Shown here one piece after another: positions 55,725 through 64,000 of a stretch of 64,000 nucleotides of DNA; position 1 is the first letter of the stretch; every line of letters starts with the position of its first letter. The position numbers and the translations under genes are program-made. The stretch comes from Alkalibacterium kapii (lineage in GTDB: Bacteria > Bacillota > Bacilli > Lactobacillales > Carnobacteriaceae_A). The stretch spans positions 1-64,000 of the forward strand of contig NZ_BJUY01000007.1 in assembly GCF_007988865.1 (NCBI RefSeq), in the 5' to 3' direction. Under the pieces are notes generated by a model, which made no database searches, was not told the origin of the DNA, and saw only the letters and a program-made list of their open reading frames with translations.

Positions 55725-56195
55725 TTATGAGTCCGGCTTGTCTTCCCAAACCAATTCGCCTTGATTCGCGTCCCTTTCATTCAACCGCACCAATGCCATG
55801 CCGCCTTTTTTGAAGGCATAAGAATTACCGGTCAGTTCCTTTATCCAGATTCCTTGTATGGGTTTATGGCCGACACAAACAATGCGGGTATTTGGCTCTG
55901 CTGCTTTTACGTCTTCCATCAAAGCTTTGAAGTCACCTTTAACGATAAACTCTTTTTCTTCGGCGTCTGGCCAATTCATCTGTTCGCTTAAGATTTCTGT
56001 TGTTTGCTTCGCACGCTCCATCGGACTCGTCCAAACGCTAACTGCCTTATCCGATTCCAGCTCTTTTTTAACGGATGAAACAAAGGAACGAAATTCTTTT
56101 TTTCCTTTTTCTGTAAGCTGTCGGTTCGCATCACTTGTACCCGCTGATCTGTCTTCAGCCTTTCCATGTCGGACGAATAGTATCTCTTTAGTCAT
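55725..56195 (-). CDS. SixA-like histidine phosphatase
   Basis: A 156-aa member of the histidine phosphatase superfamily. The catalytic RHGKAED is at residues 8-14, followed by VWTSPMERAKQTTEIL and the second histidine in VCVGHKPIQG. It is the short SixA type, which removes phosphate from phosphohistidine in some proteins; the true target here is unknown. It stands alone on the minus strand. Confidence 0.85.
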   Translation of the reverse strand: MTKEILFVRHGKAEDRSAGTSDANRQLTEKGKKEFRSFVSSVKKELESDKAVSVWTSPMERAKQTTEILSEQMNWPDAEEKEFIVKGDFKALMEDVKAAEPNTRIVCVGHKPIQGIWIKELTGNSYAFKKGGMALVRLNERDANQGELVWEDKPDS

Positions 56196-56285
56196 TTTAA
56201 TATCCCTTTCTATTCGTGTAATAACAACTAATTTTTACATGTAACCACGTACTAAACCTTGTGTAATCTATAGTCTGACTGGTTT

Positions 56286-56323
56286 AGAAAAAGCTCCGTC
56301 CCATAATTAAAATGAGCAGAGCC
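56286..56323 (-). terminator. terminator of the DUF427 gene
   Basis: On the minus strand GCTCTG and GGGACGGAGC pair with G-U pairs and a short loop near the stop codon, followed by TTTTTC. Confidence 0.7.
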
Positions 56324-56328
56324 AAATG

Positions 56329-56607
56329 TTAATCAGTAACCAGTGATTTATCGAAACAGATATAGCCGGTAATGTTTTTGGCAGCGTCTTTTGGATCTTC
56401 ATACGACCAGGCACCGTTTTCTTTACGCTCTTCGCCTGTATCGATATGATAGTAAGTCGCCTCACCTTTCCACGGACACGTATATTCCTTGTCACTTTCT
56501 TTTAAATAGTCTGTTTTGACATCTTCTCTCGGGAAATAGTGATTATCCTCAACGACTTCTGTATTACTACTTTCTGCCAGTACTGTATCATTTAAAATGG
56601 CTTTCAT
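56329..56607 (-). CDS. DUF427 family protein
   Basis: A 92-aa protein matching DUF427: MKAILNDTVLAESSNTEVVEDNHYFP at the start, the CPWKGEATYYHI core and the WSYEDPKDAAKNITGYICFD end are all family features. The fold is a small beta barrel; the function is unknown. ATG 56607 has GGGAGG upstream. The open frame extends 14 codons further but without support. Confidence 0.9.
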   Translation of the reverse strand: MKAILNDTVLAESSNTEVVEDNHYFPREDVKTDYLKESDKEYTCPWKGEATYYHIDTGEERKENGAWSYEDPKDAAKNITGYICFDKSLVTD

Positions 56608-56811
56608 GTTGATTCCTCCCTTTCTTAACTTACACTTATTATAAGGCACACTATCACTTCATTTAAAGTTTTAACACTTTTGACCCCAATTCTCATTACA
56701 CCGAAGCCTTATCTGATTATACTAGTTGCATCATTCAACTTTATTCACTACAATGAGACTAATTAAAGCATTGATAAATCTATTGATATCATTTTAGAAG
56801 GGAGTAAAATT

Positions 56812-58428
56812 ATGGCTCACTCGTTGAAGTCTTTATTTGTATTGAATATTATTTCTATAGTGGCAAGTCTTGTTTATTTCTTTGTGCCCGGCCCAAGTAT
56901 TTACGCGAACGTTTATGGCTTGATCTTGATCCTAACTCTGACTAGTAACATACTGGCCGCTACTTTTATAAAGCAAAAAAAGAAGTGGCGCTTCTCTTAT
57001 CTTCTTCTGTCAAGTTTCGGATTACTTATTGTCATGGGCTTAAATACCGTCACTTCTCTGGATCCAGCCAATCACTCTTCCCAAAGTATTTTATCGATCG
57101 CTATCATGGTTTTACTCTTGATTATCGGTGCGAGGTTGACAAGTAAGTCTTTCAGTAGCCAAAACAAAACAGACAACATTGAGCAGGCTTTAAAAACATA
57201 CAGAAAAACGAGGATCGCCCTACTGCTATTGCTCTCTTTTTTAATGCTTGTTGGTGGATTACTCGCATTGATCATGTTGACGAACATTCCTGTCAGTTTG
57301 ATAGAAGCCGGTTTATCTCCTTACAGCTTGTTTTATAGTCTGATTTTTCTCAGCATTTCCGGCATGTCATTGAACCTCATAAACGTTAAAAAGCATTCGA
57401 TCATCACGTACTCCTTAGGTGCATTTGGCGTAGTATTATACATACTCTTTGCTCTGCCCTTTCTGTCTATCCCCTCCATGTTAAACGAAGCAGAAGAAAA
57501 CTACACCGAAGCTTTTGGAAACGAATGGAAGTCTTTTGATGATAATATAACTGAGTTTAGAGATGTTCCTGTATCAATCCCGGCTTTTTTCTTTGGATCT
57601 CCGTCTGACGACTATTCACTCGAAGAAGATGTTCTGTTTTATGAAGGCACTGAAGGAATAGATGACGGGCTGAAACTCAGATTTGATGCCTATACACCTC
57701 AGGAAAAGGCAGAAGAATTACCTGGAGAGGGATCTGTCCTTATCCGTATCCATGGAGGTGGATGGAGTACGGGTGATAAAGGAGCTTTCAACTTTTCACA
57801 AATCAATAAATACTTCGCCTCACAAGGATACATTGTATTCGATGTCCAGTATGGCTTGGAAAAACGTGGTCAGTCCGCCCTGTTTTTATCAGGACCTGAT
57901 GAGGTTTATGGCACATTTTCTATAGATGATATGGTAAGACATTTAAGCATTTTTACGACGTATCTAGCAGAAAATAAAGAAGATTACGGTGCTGACATCG
58001 ATTCCGTCTTCATCTCAGGCGGTTCAGCCGGCGGACACTTGGCAAGTGCCTTGGCCCTGGCTCAAGCAAGCGGTGACTACACAGACCTTATCGATCCACG
58101 GATCAGCGTCCAGGGCCTCATCCCCTATTACCCAGCCAATGATCTCTCGCATCACCGGGACATCAGCGGCACAGACGAACTGGTCGATCCAAAGCAGCTG
58201 GTCGATTCGAACAGTCCGCCTGTTCTTCTCTTTCAAGGCGACCGGGACGGTTTCGTTGACCCGCAGATCGCCAAAGAGTTCAAGCAGGCTTACCTTGAAG
58301 AAGACAACGAAGCCTTCGCCATACTCTGGATGCCTTACGGTGCCCATGCGAGTGATATTTATTTCCCGGGCTTCTATAACCAGACCTTCATCTATTATAT
58401 GGAACGCTTTATGTACCAGTTTAAGTAA
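56812..58428 (+). CDS. membrane-anchored alpha/beta hydrolase (esterase-like)
   Basis: A 538-aa protein in two parts. Residues 1-220 hold about seven hydrophobic helices. The rest is an alpha/beta hydrolase of the hormone-sensitive lipase/BD-FAE type: oxyanion RIHGGGWSTGD, nucleophile elbow SGGSAGGHLA, acid in QGDRDGFVDPQ and histidine in MPYGAHASDIYF. The hydrolase domain probably faces outside and acts on acyl or acetyl esters, by inference. AAGGGAG lies upstream; the codon use in the last 450 bases is more GC-rich than at the start. A terminator follows. Confidence 0.85.
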   Translation: MAHSLKSLFVLNIISIVASLVYFFVPGPSIYANVYGLILILTLTSNILAATFIKQKKKWRFSYLLLSSFGLLIVMGLNTVTSLDPANHSSQSILSIAIMVLLLIIGARLTSKSFSSQNKTDNIEQALKTYRKTRIALLLLLSFLMLVGGLLALIMLTNIPVSLIEAGLSPYSLFYSLIFLSISGMSLNLINVKKHSIITYSLGAFGVVLYILFALPFLSIPSMLNEAEENYTEAFGNEWKSFDDNITEFRDVPVSIPAFFFGSPSDDYSLEEDVLFYEGTEGIDDGLKLRFDAYTPQEKAEELPGEGSVLIRIHGGGWSTGDKGAFNFSQINKYFASQGYIVFDVQYGLEKRGQSALFLSGPDEVYGTFSIDDMVRHLSIFTTYLAENKEDYGADIDSVFISGGSAGGHLASALALAQASGDYTDLIDPRISVQGLIPYYPANDLSHHRDISGTDELVDPKQLVDSNSPPVLLFQGDRDGFVDPQIAKEFKQAYLEEDNEAFAILWMPYGAHASDIYFPGFYNQTFIYYMERFMYQFK

Positions 58429-58462
58429 GACGATTTAATCAGCCGCAAATTACAATGCGAAA

Positions 58463-58517
58463 AGGAACACGTGCAGCGTGCAAAGGTCATCCCTTGCCAG
58501 GCTGCACGTGTTTTTCT
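58463..58517. terminator. terminator between the esterase and SOUL genes
   Basis: AACACGTGCAGC pairs with GCTGCACGTGTT around a 23-nt loop with its own small hairpin, followed by TTT. The genes on both sides end here. Confidence 0.85.
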
Positions 58518-58539
58518 GTGCGTATAATATACTTCGTTC

Positions 58540-59049
58540 CTATGCCTCCTTGACTCTGACCCAGATCTCGTTTCGTTTGAACGGCGGCAGCGTAAATGGT
58601 CCGTTGTAAGACGCCAGCATGAAAGATGATGCTTTGATCCGGCCCTTGTCCGCTACCCACTTGTCCAGCCGCTTCTTCATGCTTTGCTCTTTCGTCTGGC
58701 TTCGGTTGCCAGAAAAACGAACGACTGTAAACAGCCCTTCTTCAAACCGTTCCACTTTAAGATTGGGATCTTTCGGCTGCGGCACCCGGTCCCAGTAAGC
58801 CTTGGGCACGACGAACGCCATCTTCCGGTTCTCCTCTGTCTCTTCCTGGATCACCGGCACCGTCATCGCGATCTTTTCATTCGCTTCGTTCTCGCTGGAG
58901 ATGTACTTGAACAAGGTCCGAAAGCCCCGGTCGACATTCGGATCCTTGCGGTTATCATAGGCTACGATGTAAAATTGCCTGTACTTCCGCAGCTCAAAGT
59001 CACTCTCTTTCTCCAGTATCTCATAGTCAGGGGTCTCATATTTACTCAT
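58540..59049 (-). CDS. SOUL-family heme-binding-like protein
   Basis: A 169-aa protein with the SOUL layout: YEILEKESDFELRKYRQF at the start, GFRTLFKYISSENEANEKIAMTVPV in the middle and a WVRVKEA end. In eukaryotes SOUL proteins bind heme; bacterial members are of unknown role and the axial His is often missing, as seems the case here. The GC content of this gene is higher than that of its neighbours. GGAGTG lies before the ATG. Confidence 0.88.
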   Translation of the reverse strand: MSKYETPDYEILEKESDFELRKYRQFYIVAYDNRKDPNVDRGFRTLFKYISSENEANEKIAMTVPVIQEETEENRKMAFVVPKAYWDRVPQPKDPNLKVERFEEGLFTVVRFSGNRSQTKEQSMKKRLDKWVADKGRIKASSFMLASYNGPFTLPPFKRNEIWVRVKEA

Positions 59050-59280
59050 GTCATCACTCCGTTCGGTTAAGTGATCATCAATGGTTTACACTGCCAGTTT
59101 ACCACAGCAGCAGTCTCGAGCCACGTGAAGACGCACTAAGGCGGCTTGGGGAATGCTGGACAAAGTAGATCAGTCCGGGACTTGCTTCGGACTAGTCGTT
59201 GCCTTCAAACCAAAGTTTTCCCGAACCGCCATCACTGCGCTGGTTAAGGTTTCTTGACCTGTTCTATTCCAGTTTTCTTT

Positions 59281-59413
59281 ACAAGTGAGGCACGGTTTAC
59301 CGCCCACTTGTAAAGATTCGTCTTTTTCTTAATAAGTGAGGCAGAATATCTCGGTCACTTGTACCGATTAGGCTTTTTCGTTACAAGTGAAGGCAAATTG
59401 GTCAGTCACTTAT
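59281..59413. repeat. 51-bp array G (ACAAGTG...CACTTGT)
   Basis: Three 31-nt inverted-repeat units at 59281-59311, 59332-59362 and 59383-59413, each followed by a 20-nt linker with a CTTTTTC core, give an exact 51-bp period. Arms are up to 7 bp (ACAAGTG/CACTTGT). The plan is like the 52-bp arrays but the arm sequence and period differ. It fills the gap between the SOUL and DnaD-like genes. Confidence 0.9.
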
Positions 59414-59519
59414 AACGATTACGACCCAAAAACCAGTTGAATCAAAAACGTTTAAAGACTCTTGAGATCCTCTACCCAAGAAAGCGGAGTATTCGGCTTT
59501 TTTAAAGCTTTTCCCTCTC

Positions 59520-60500
59520 CTATTCCCTCTTTTTGCTTCGTATGCGTTCAAGGGTGTCTTTGATGTTCTGAGTCGTCGCTTCGTTTGCAGGCTCATCACT
59601 GGCTTTATGATCTGAAGAGGTCCATAGCGGCAAGGATTCCTGCTTGACTGGTCCAGAAGTGCCTCTTTGTTTCTGACGTTTAAAAGCTACATCATAAGCT
59701 ACAAGGTCGGCCAGGGTCTTGACGTGCTTGCGCTTGAAGTCCAAGAGGATCGCATGCAAATACCGATAGTTCTTCCCGTTCTGTTGCGTCCGCTCGATCG
59801 CTTCAAGAATAACGGGTGCCTTAAATACCCCTAGCCAGTCGTTTAACTGACGTTTCACTTCATGGGTCGGGGTTTCGATCTTTCTTGAATAACTGTCTAA
59901 GATAGTCACATCATCGTCATCGGTCTTTGGTGCTTCTTTTTCAATTTCGCCTGATGATTTACTATCTTTTTCTCTACTTTCCTTTACTATACTTTGTGTA
60001 GTTAATGTTGACATTAATTCGGCTGAGTCCAAAGGTGCCTCTTCTAAAGGGGTTTCGGCAAGGCTTTCAGGAAAAAGGGAGACGACAGACAAGTTGGTGT
60101 ACTTTTCAGAATCTTGTTCTGTCAGCAGGAAATACTCTTTCACAGCGCTCACGTTTTTACGACGGCTCACTGCTTCAAAGTAACGCTTCTGGATGCCGCG
60201 ACTCGTCAGTATGCCGTAGTCATCGAACAAGGACTGACTGAATAGGCCCCACCGCAATCCTGCATCAACGATCGCAGAAACAAGTGACACCTCCACCCCG
60301 ATTTTTCGACTGAACAACTTCAATTCCTTCTCTCCCCAGTGGTACATATACCCTTCCGCATAGATCTTCATCAACAGTTTGATCGTCACCGCAAAGCCTT
60401 CCAGGCCAAAATCCGATTCGATCAAAGCGATCTTGTCATCTTGATCGATCGATACATCCAGTGGAAAATAAGTCAAGCCAGTCTGTAGTGGTCGCGCCAT
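59520..60500 (-). CDS. Lin1244/DUF4373-like and DnaD-like replication-associated protein
   Basis: A 326-aa protein. The N-terminus (residues 1-110: TYFPLDVSIDQDDKIALIESDFGLEGFAVTIKLL, shortened to its key TYFPLD and FGLEGFAV) is the DUF4373/Lin1244 domain found in phage and plasmid replication proteins. The middle is an acidic linker. Residues about 215-270 (WLGVFKAPVILEAIERTQQNGKNYRYLHAIL) look like DnaD C-terminal domains. No other phage or plasmid gene is near. I choose ATG 60500; a GTG three codons upstream is an alternative. Confidence 0.75.
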   Translation of the reverse strand: MARPLQTGLTYFPLDVSIDQDDKIALIESDFGLEGFAVTIKLLMKIYAEGYMYHWGEKELKLFSRKIGVEVSLVSAIVDAGLRWGLFSQSLFDDYGILTSRGIQKRYFEAVSRRKNVSAVKEYFLLTEQDSEKYTNLSVVSLFPESLAETPLEEAPLDSAELMSTLTTQSIVKESREKDSKSSGEIEKEAPKTDDDDVTILDSYSRKIETPTHEVKRQLNDWLGVFKAPVILEAIERTQQNGKNYRYLHAILLDFKRKHVKTLADLVAYDVAFKRQKQRGTSGPVKQESLPLWTSSDHKASDEPANEATTQNIKDTLERIRSKKRE

Positions 60501-60629
60501 GTTAAACACTCTCTTTTCTTTTAGTTATTTTGAGCATAGTCTTTCACCTATTAATAACGAAATGAAAGTGGGAAGTGTTACCGATAAATGGACATTTCTT
60601 TAAAAAGTTTCTATTATTTGTCTGTCAAT

Positions 60630-60664
60630 AAAAAAAGAACTTCCGGTATGCTGGAAGTTCTAAC
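60630..60664 (-). terminator. terminator of the gene at 60698
   Basis: On the minus strand AGAACTTCC pairs perfectly with GGAAGTTCT around 8 nt, followed by seven T. Confidence 0.92.
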
Positions 60665-60697
60665 GCTTACGCTATCTTTTTTTTAACAGACGTACAT

Positions 60698-60928
60698 TTA
60701 AGCAAAACGATAATAAAAGTTTAAAACGATCAGCAGCATACTCATTATTGCCCATATGACGGCCCCTCTGATCCACCAAATGATGGATCTTTCTTTCTTT
60801 TTATTTTCCTCGTCTTCACTCTTTTTCTGAATGTGTGCCAGCTTTATTTCCATACCCTTTTTCATGAAAAACAAAACTAGAAATCCGATAACTATGAAAC
60901 TGATCGTAACCCAGAGCAATAAGTCCAT
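60698..60928 (-). CDS. two-helix small membrane protein of unknown function
   Basis: A 76-aa protein with a helix at each end (LLLWVTISFIVIGFLVLFF and WIRGAVIWAIMSMLLIVLNF) and a basic/acidic middle (HIQKKSEDEENKKKERS). AAAAGGGGG lies before the ATG and a good terminator follows. No family is recognised. Confidence 0.55.
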   Translation of the reverse strand: MDLLLWVTISFIVIGFLVLFFMKKGMEIKLAHIQKKSEDEENKKKERSIIWWIRGAVIWAIMSMLLIVLNFYYRFA

Positions 60929-61085
60929 CTATGGCAGCCCCCTTTTAGGTGTAGGAGTTATGTTGTGTAGTCAAATCATATATTAACCTAAGTGTATCAC
61001 AAACAACTGTCGAAACTAAGCAAACTCACTGCTAATAATATAATCGTTCCAAGCCTCTAGTCCCGCCCTCTTTTCTTTTGATCAA

Positions 61086-61141
61086 ACAGAAAAAACGATG
61101 AAGAGCACAGGTTTTATCCTCGTGGTCTCCATCGTTTATCG
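61086..61141 (-). terminator. terminator of the CstA-family gene
   Basis: On the minus strand AAACGATGGAGA pairs with TCTTCATCGTTT, enclosing an inner CGAGGATAAAACCTGTG hairpin, followed by TTTC. Confidence 0.8.
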
Positions 61142-61177
61142 TTCAATGATTCAAAGCGTAAGACTTTTAAGCAAATG

Positions 61178-62662
61178 TCAGCCGACAGTATCCGTTGCGA
61201 CGTTGTCTGGGATAAGGTGATCGTTCAAGAGATCAGATTCCGGTGACAGGTCGTTCTTCTGCACCTTGCCGCTTCTCCAAAACACACCGATGATTCCTAG
61301 TGTGAGTATAACAGACAATACATACGTGAGTGTGCCAAGACCTAGTCCAAACCCGATAGGCTGGCTGAAGATATAAACCACCACAGCGTAAAGCATAAAG
61401 GTTGCCGGGATCAAGGTGACGAAGTAGTTCTTGCCTTTCAAGTACAGATAGCGCGTAGCCACGAGCAGAGAGATCACTGCGGTTACTTGATTAGCCCAGT
61501 TGAAATATCTCCAAAGCAAGTTGAAGTCGATCTGAGTCAAGCCGAATGAAACGACATATAAGGGGATCGTCAGCATCAAGATTTTTTTCAACGTATCTTG
61601 TTTGATGTGCACATAATCAGCTAAAATCGTGCGCAAGCTTCTGAACGCTGATAAGCCGGATGATAAAGGCAGAACGATGACACCGAAGATGGCCACGGTT
61701 CCCAGGACATTACCCAACAGAAGGATCGATACCTGATTGACGACGACACTAGGCGTACCGGATGCAATCATCTGGCTCAATGTCTGTCCGTCGAATAAGG
61801 ACATGGCCGCAGCTGCCCAGATCATGGCGATCACACCTTCTGCGATCATCATACCGTAGAACGTAAAGCGTCCTTCTCTTTCATTCGTACTTGTTCGTGA
61901 AACCATGGGTGACTGCGTGGCATGGAAGCCTGAGATCGCTCCACAGGAAATCGTGAAGAACATGATAGGGAAAACCGGTGTGCCGTCAGGATGCCAGTTG
62001 GTCAACGAACCGGCTGTTAAGTTCGGTATGCTATGGTCCCCGATCAGCAGGCTCGACCCGATAGCGATCGTACTGATGATCAAGATGGCGCCAAATAACG
62101 GGTACACTTTGCCTAAAGCCTTGTCGATAGGTAAGATCGTTGAAATGATGTAATAAATAAAGATCAGCCCGGTGATCATGCCGACCGTCATCCAGCTCGG
62201 CGTGAAACTTTTGATCAAGCTGGCCGGCGACGTGACGAAAACCGTCCCGACGAGAAGTAAAAGCAGCATCGTAAAGATATTGACCACATGCTTGACCGGC
62301 TTACCGAGATATTTACTGGCCAGTTCGGGCAAATGCGCACCGTTGTTTCTCAGTGAGATCATACCGATCATATAATCGTGCACAGCGCCGGCAAAGATGG
62401 CACCGAAAATGATCCAGATATAAGCGACCGGACCATATAAAGCCCCCATGATCGGTCCAAAGATCGGCCCAGTTCCTGCGATATTCAGTAATTGTATAAT
62501 AGCATTCTTCCATTTCGGCATCGGGACAAAATCATATCCGTCCCTCAATGTATCTGCCGGTGTGGGCCGGTCTGTTTCGATCGTAAAATTCTTCTCTATA
62601 TAACGTCCATAAGTAAAATAGCCTAAAACTAAGAGCGCGATGCCCCCAAGTAAAGTCAACAT
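61178..62662 (-). CDS. cstA: CstA-family transporter, probable pyruvate (or peptide) uptake
   Basis: A 494-aa membrane protein with about 13 hydrophobic segments. The conserved CstA stretch NIAGTGPIFGPIMGALYGPVAYIW is present, cut here to its key NIAGTGPIFGPI and ALYGP, along with GAVHDYMIGMISLRNNGAHLPEL and ISGFHATQSPMVSRT. This is the shorter Gram-positive form. Enteric members BtsT and CstA import pyruvate; the adjacent LytS/LytT pair supports that role here. AAGGAGG lies before the ATG, and a cre box lies about 20-35 nt upstream. Confidence 0.88.
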   Translation of the reverse strand: MLTLLGGIALLVLGYFTYGRYIEKNFTIETDRPTPADTLRDGYDFVPMPKWKNAIIQLLNIAGTGPIFGPIMGALYGPVAYIWIIFGAIFAGAVHDYMIGMISLRNNGAHLPELASKYLGKPVKHVVNIFTMLLLLLVGTVFVTSPASLIKSFTPSWMTVGMITGLIFIYYIISTILPIDKALGKVYPLFGAILIISTIAIGSSLLIGDHSIPNLTAGSLTNWHPDGTPVFPIMFFTISCGAISGFHATQSPMVSRTSTNEREGRFTFYGMMIAEGVIAMIWAAAAMSLFDGQTLSQMIASGTPSVVVNQVSILLLGNVLGTVAIFGVIVLPLSSGLSAFRSLRTILADYVHIKQDTLKKILMLTIPLYVVSFGLTQIDFNLLWRYFNWANQVTAVISLLVATRYLYLKGKNYFVTLIPATFMLYAVVVYIFSQPIGFGLGLGTLTYVLSVILTLGIIGVFWRSGKVQKNDLSPESDLLNDHLIPDNVATDTVG

Positions 62663-62682
62663 AATTTTTTCCTCCTTATAAA

Positions 62683-62697
62683 ATGTAAACGTTTTAT
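62683..62697 (-). promoter_or_regulatory. cre box upstream of cstA
   Basis: ATGTAAACGTTTTAT matches the cre consensus WTGWAARCGYWWWCW at 14 of 15 positions. It lies between the gene and a TATAGAT-type -10 candidate, so CcpA binding would probably block transcription when sugar is plentiful. Confidence 0.75.
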
Positions 62698-62797
62698 TTG
62701 TATCTATAGTTTACTAAAGGAAGAGCTTATTTAGGGGGGTTGTCGCTGAAATACCGGGAAAGGACGATGAGTTGCAGTATATGCCTGTCAGTGACAA

Positions 62798-63508
62798 TTA
62801 AAGGCCAAGTTTTTTACGGAACACTTTGATATACGACCGACTGACCGGTACTTTCTGCCCGGACGTCATCGTGACCTGATAGGTCGTGTTGAACCAGGGT
62901 TCGATCTCACGGATCTTATCCAGGTTGATGATGTACGACCGATGCACTCGCATAAACGCATGGTGCGCCGTCTTTTCTTCCCAATACAGCAAGGTCTCTG
63001 TACTTTCATAGGTTTTTGATCCGGTCTGTATCACCGTTTTCCCCTGGACGGCTTCGATGACTTCGATGCTGTTGATTTTCAGGATATGGATCTTGTCATC
63101 CGCGCTCACAGGTACAGTATCTAAAGGTGCAGCTGGCATGGGTGTCGATTTAAGCTGATCGATCGCCTTATCGAGAGACTGCTGGACGCGCTTTTCTTCA
63201 AAGGGCTTCAAGATATAATCCGTGGCATTCTTTTCAAAGGCTTGGATGGCATAATGATCATAAGCCGTCGCAAAAACGATCACAGGCGGATTAGGGATCC
63301 CCATGAGCATGTCAGCCAGGTCCATCCCGCTTTCATCAGATAAGTGGATGTCCAAATAAGCAATGGCGATATCATTGGACAATAACAGCTTCGTTGCTTC
63401 AGCGATCGAATCGGCCTCCAGGACGTCACTCACGCGTTCATCTTTCTTCAATAAATGACTCAGCTCTGCGCGCGCCAAGTATTCATCTTCCACGATCAAT
63501 AGTTTCAT
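62798..63508 (-). CDS. LytTR-family response regulator
   Basis: A 236-aa regulator. The receiver domain (1-120) has the acid pair ED at 7-8, phospho-Asp53 in AYLDIHLSDESG and Lys101 in ILKPFEEK. The LytTR DNA-binding domain follows a short Pro/Ala linker (about 135-236), with MRVHRSYIINLDKI near the centre. ATG 63508 has AAGGAGG 6 nt upstream; the frame extends further into the kinase gene, which it overlaps by 26 nt. It probably controls cstA, as BtsR and YpdB do for their transporters. Confidence 0.93.
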   Translation of the reverse strand: MKLLIVEDEYLARAELSHLLKKDERVSDVLEADSIAEATKLLLSNDIAIAYLDIHLSDESGMDLADMLMGIPNPPVIVFATAYDHYAIQAFEKNATDYILKPFEEKRVQQSLDKAIDQLKSTPMPAAPLDTVPVSADDKIHILKINSIEVIEAVQGKTVIQTGSKTYESTETLLYWEEKTAHHAFMRVHRSYIINLDKIREIEPWFNTTYQVTMTSGQKVPVSRSYIKVFRKKLGL

Positions 63509-64000
63509 TGTATCCTCCTTTTTTAGGGATCCGACTCCAGACACGTGTCCCGGCGTCACTCGTTTCGATATGAAGTTTTGCCTCATTCCCGAATAAACTG
63601 ACGAGACGCTTGTTGAGGTTTTCAATCGCTGACCCCGTACCGGACTCTGACTGGATCGACTGATTCCCGATCTCTTCTAAAATATCTTCTCTGACTCCTA
63701 CCCCATTATCCTGCACTTCTACAAGAAGGTCGTCAGCCTCTGTGGTGATTTTGATGATCACCTCATTATCGGTTTTTCTCCCTTTAAACCCATGCTTCAC
63801 CGCATTTTCAACTAATATTTGCAGCATAAATGGCGGAAGGTATTCTTTTAAGGCCGTGTCGTCGATGTCTCTAAGCACTGTAAAGCGATCAGGGAAGCGT
63901 GCCTGTTCGATACTCAAGTAGGCATCGACCTGTTCGAGCTCTTTTATGATCGAGATCAGATTCGTTCGTGCCCCCTGGAGATTGGAACGGAAAAAGGCGC
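63483..64000 (-). CDS. LytS-type sensor histidine kinase, C-terminal part (cut by window end)
   Basis: The reading frame is open to the window edge, so about 172 residues of the C-terminus are seen. They include the end of the His_kinase region (IIKELEQVDAYLSIEQARF) and an ATP-binding domain with the N box PFMLQILVENAVKHGFKG, the G1 box VEVQDNGVGV and GTGSAIENLNKRL. The phospho-acceptor His and the sensor domain lie outside the window. It overlaps the response regulator gene by 26 nt. Confidence 0.93.
   Translation of the reverse strand, partial: AFFRSNLQGARTNLISIIKELEQVDAYLSIEQARFPDRFTVLRDIDDTALKEYLPPFMLQILVENAVKHGFKGRKTDNEVIIKITTEADDLLVEVQDNGVGVREDILEEIGNQSIQSESGTGSAIENLNKRLVSLFGNEAKLHIETSDAGTRVWSRIPKKGGYNETIDRGR

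Noticed and set aside
55586-55780. 64-codon minus-strand frame overlapping the sixA end
   Set aside because: No ribosome binding site and no protein-like composition; it overlaps the end of a clear gene.

Overview
The window looks like chromosome from a low-GC Gram-positive bacterium of the order Lactobacillales. The evidence is the AT-rich intergenic DNA, strong AGGAGG ribosome binding sites, CcpA-type cre boxes, L-box and THI-box riboswitches, a fructose PTS operon, an arginine deiminase operon, water-forming NADH oxidase, SatD/SatE homologues and the rnc-smc-ftsY-ylxM-ffh / rpsP-khpA-rimM-trmD-rplS gene order. A Carnobacteriaceae-like host (Alkalibacterium/Marinilactibacillus type) is my inference and cannot be proved from this window. 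I see no prophage, IS element, tRNA, rRNA or CRISPR locus.

Layout. 0-4.2 kb: lysine-pathway operon lysC-asd-dapA-dapB (minus strand) behind a lysine riboswitch with its terminator. 4.2-8.5 kb: arginine deiminase operon arcA-arcB-YfcC-type transporter, with cre- and ARG-box-like sites and no carbamate kinase gene. 9-12.8 kb: fruR-fruK-fruA. 13-17.7 kb: AT-rich accessory stretch with DUF2200, small unknown genes, a 5'-truncated SDR and a pyridoxal-kinase-like gene. 17.7-31 kb: mostly single minus-strand genes (phospholipase D-like, nucleoside hydrolase, patatin between two DUF3784 paralogues, half-size UvrA-like ATPase, lipoprotein, membrane proteins, an EF-hand gene broken by one stop codon, M16C peptidase). 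31-34.2 kb: thiamin salvage operon thiW-thiM-thiD-thiE under a TPP riboswitch. 34.8-40 kb: TPR/helix-hairpin-helix protein, satD-satE, stress SDR, OsmC. 40.4-54 kb: the translation/SRP/chromosome-maintenance cluster, split between ffh and rpsP by a module carrying nox. 54-62 kb: small stress or unknown genes, membrane esterase, SOUL protein, an orphan DnaD/DUF4373-like protein. 61-64 kb: CstA-family transporter next to a LytS/LytT-type two-component system, which resembles pyruvate-sensing and uptake modules.

The most unusual structure is non-coding. At least six separate intergenic sites (about 8.6, 17.4, 23.9, 34.5, 40.2 and 55.5 kb) carry tandem arrays built on one layout: GAGT, 26 nt, ACTC, then 18 nt, repeating every 52 bp. 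The interiors differ between arrays while the spacing is almost invariant. 52 bp is five turns of B-DNA, so the half-sites would fall on about the same helix face. A seventh array near 59.3 kb uses different arms (ACAAGTG/CACTTGT) with a 51-bp period. All lie downstream of at least one gene and none interrupts a gene. I know of no described element with this architecture.
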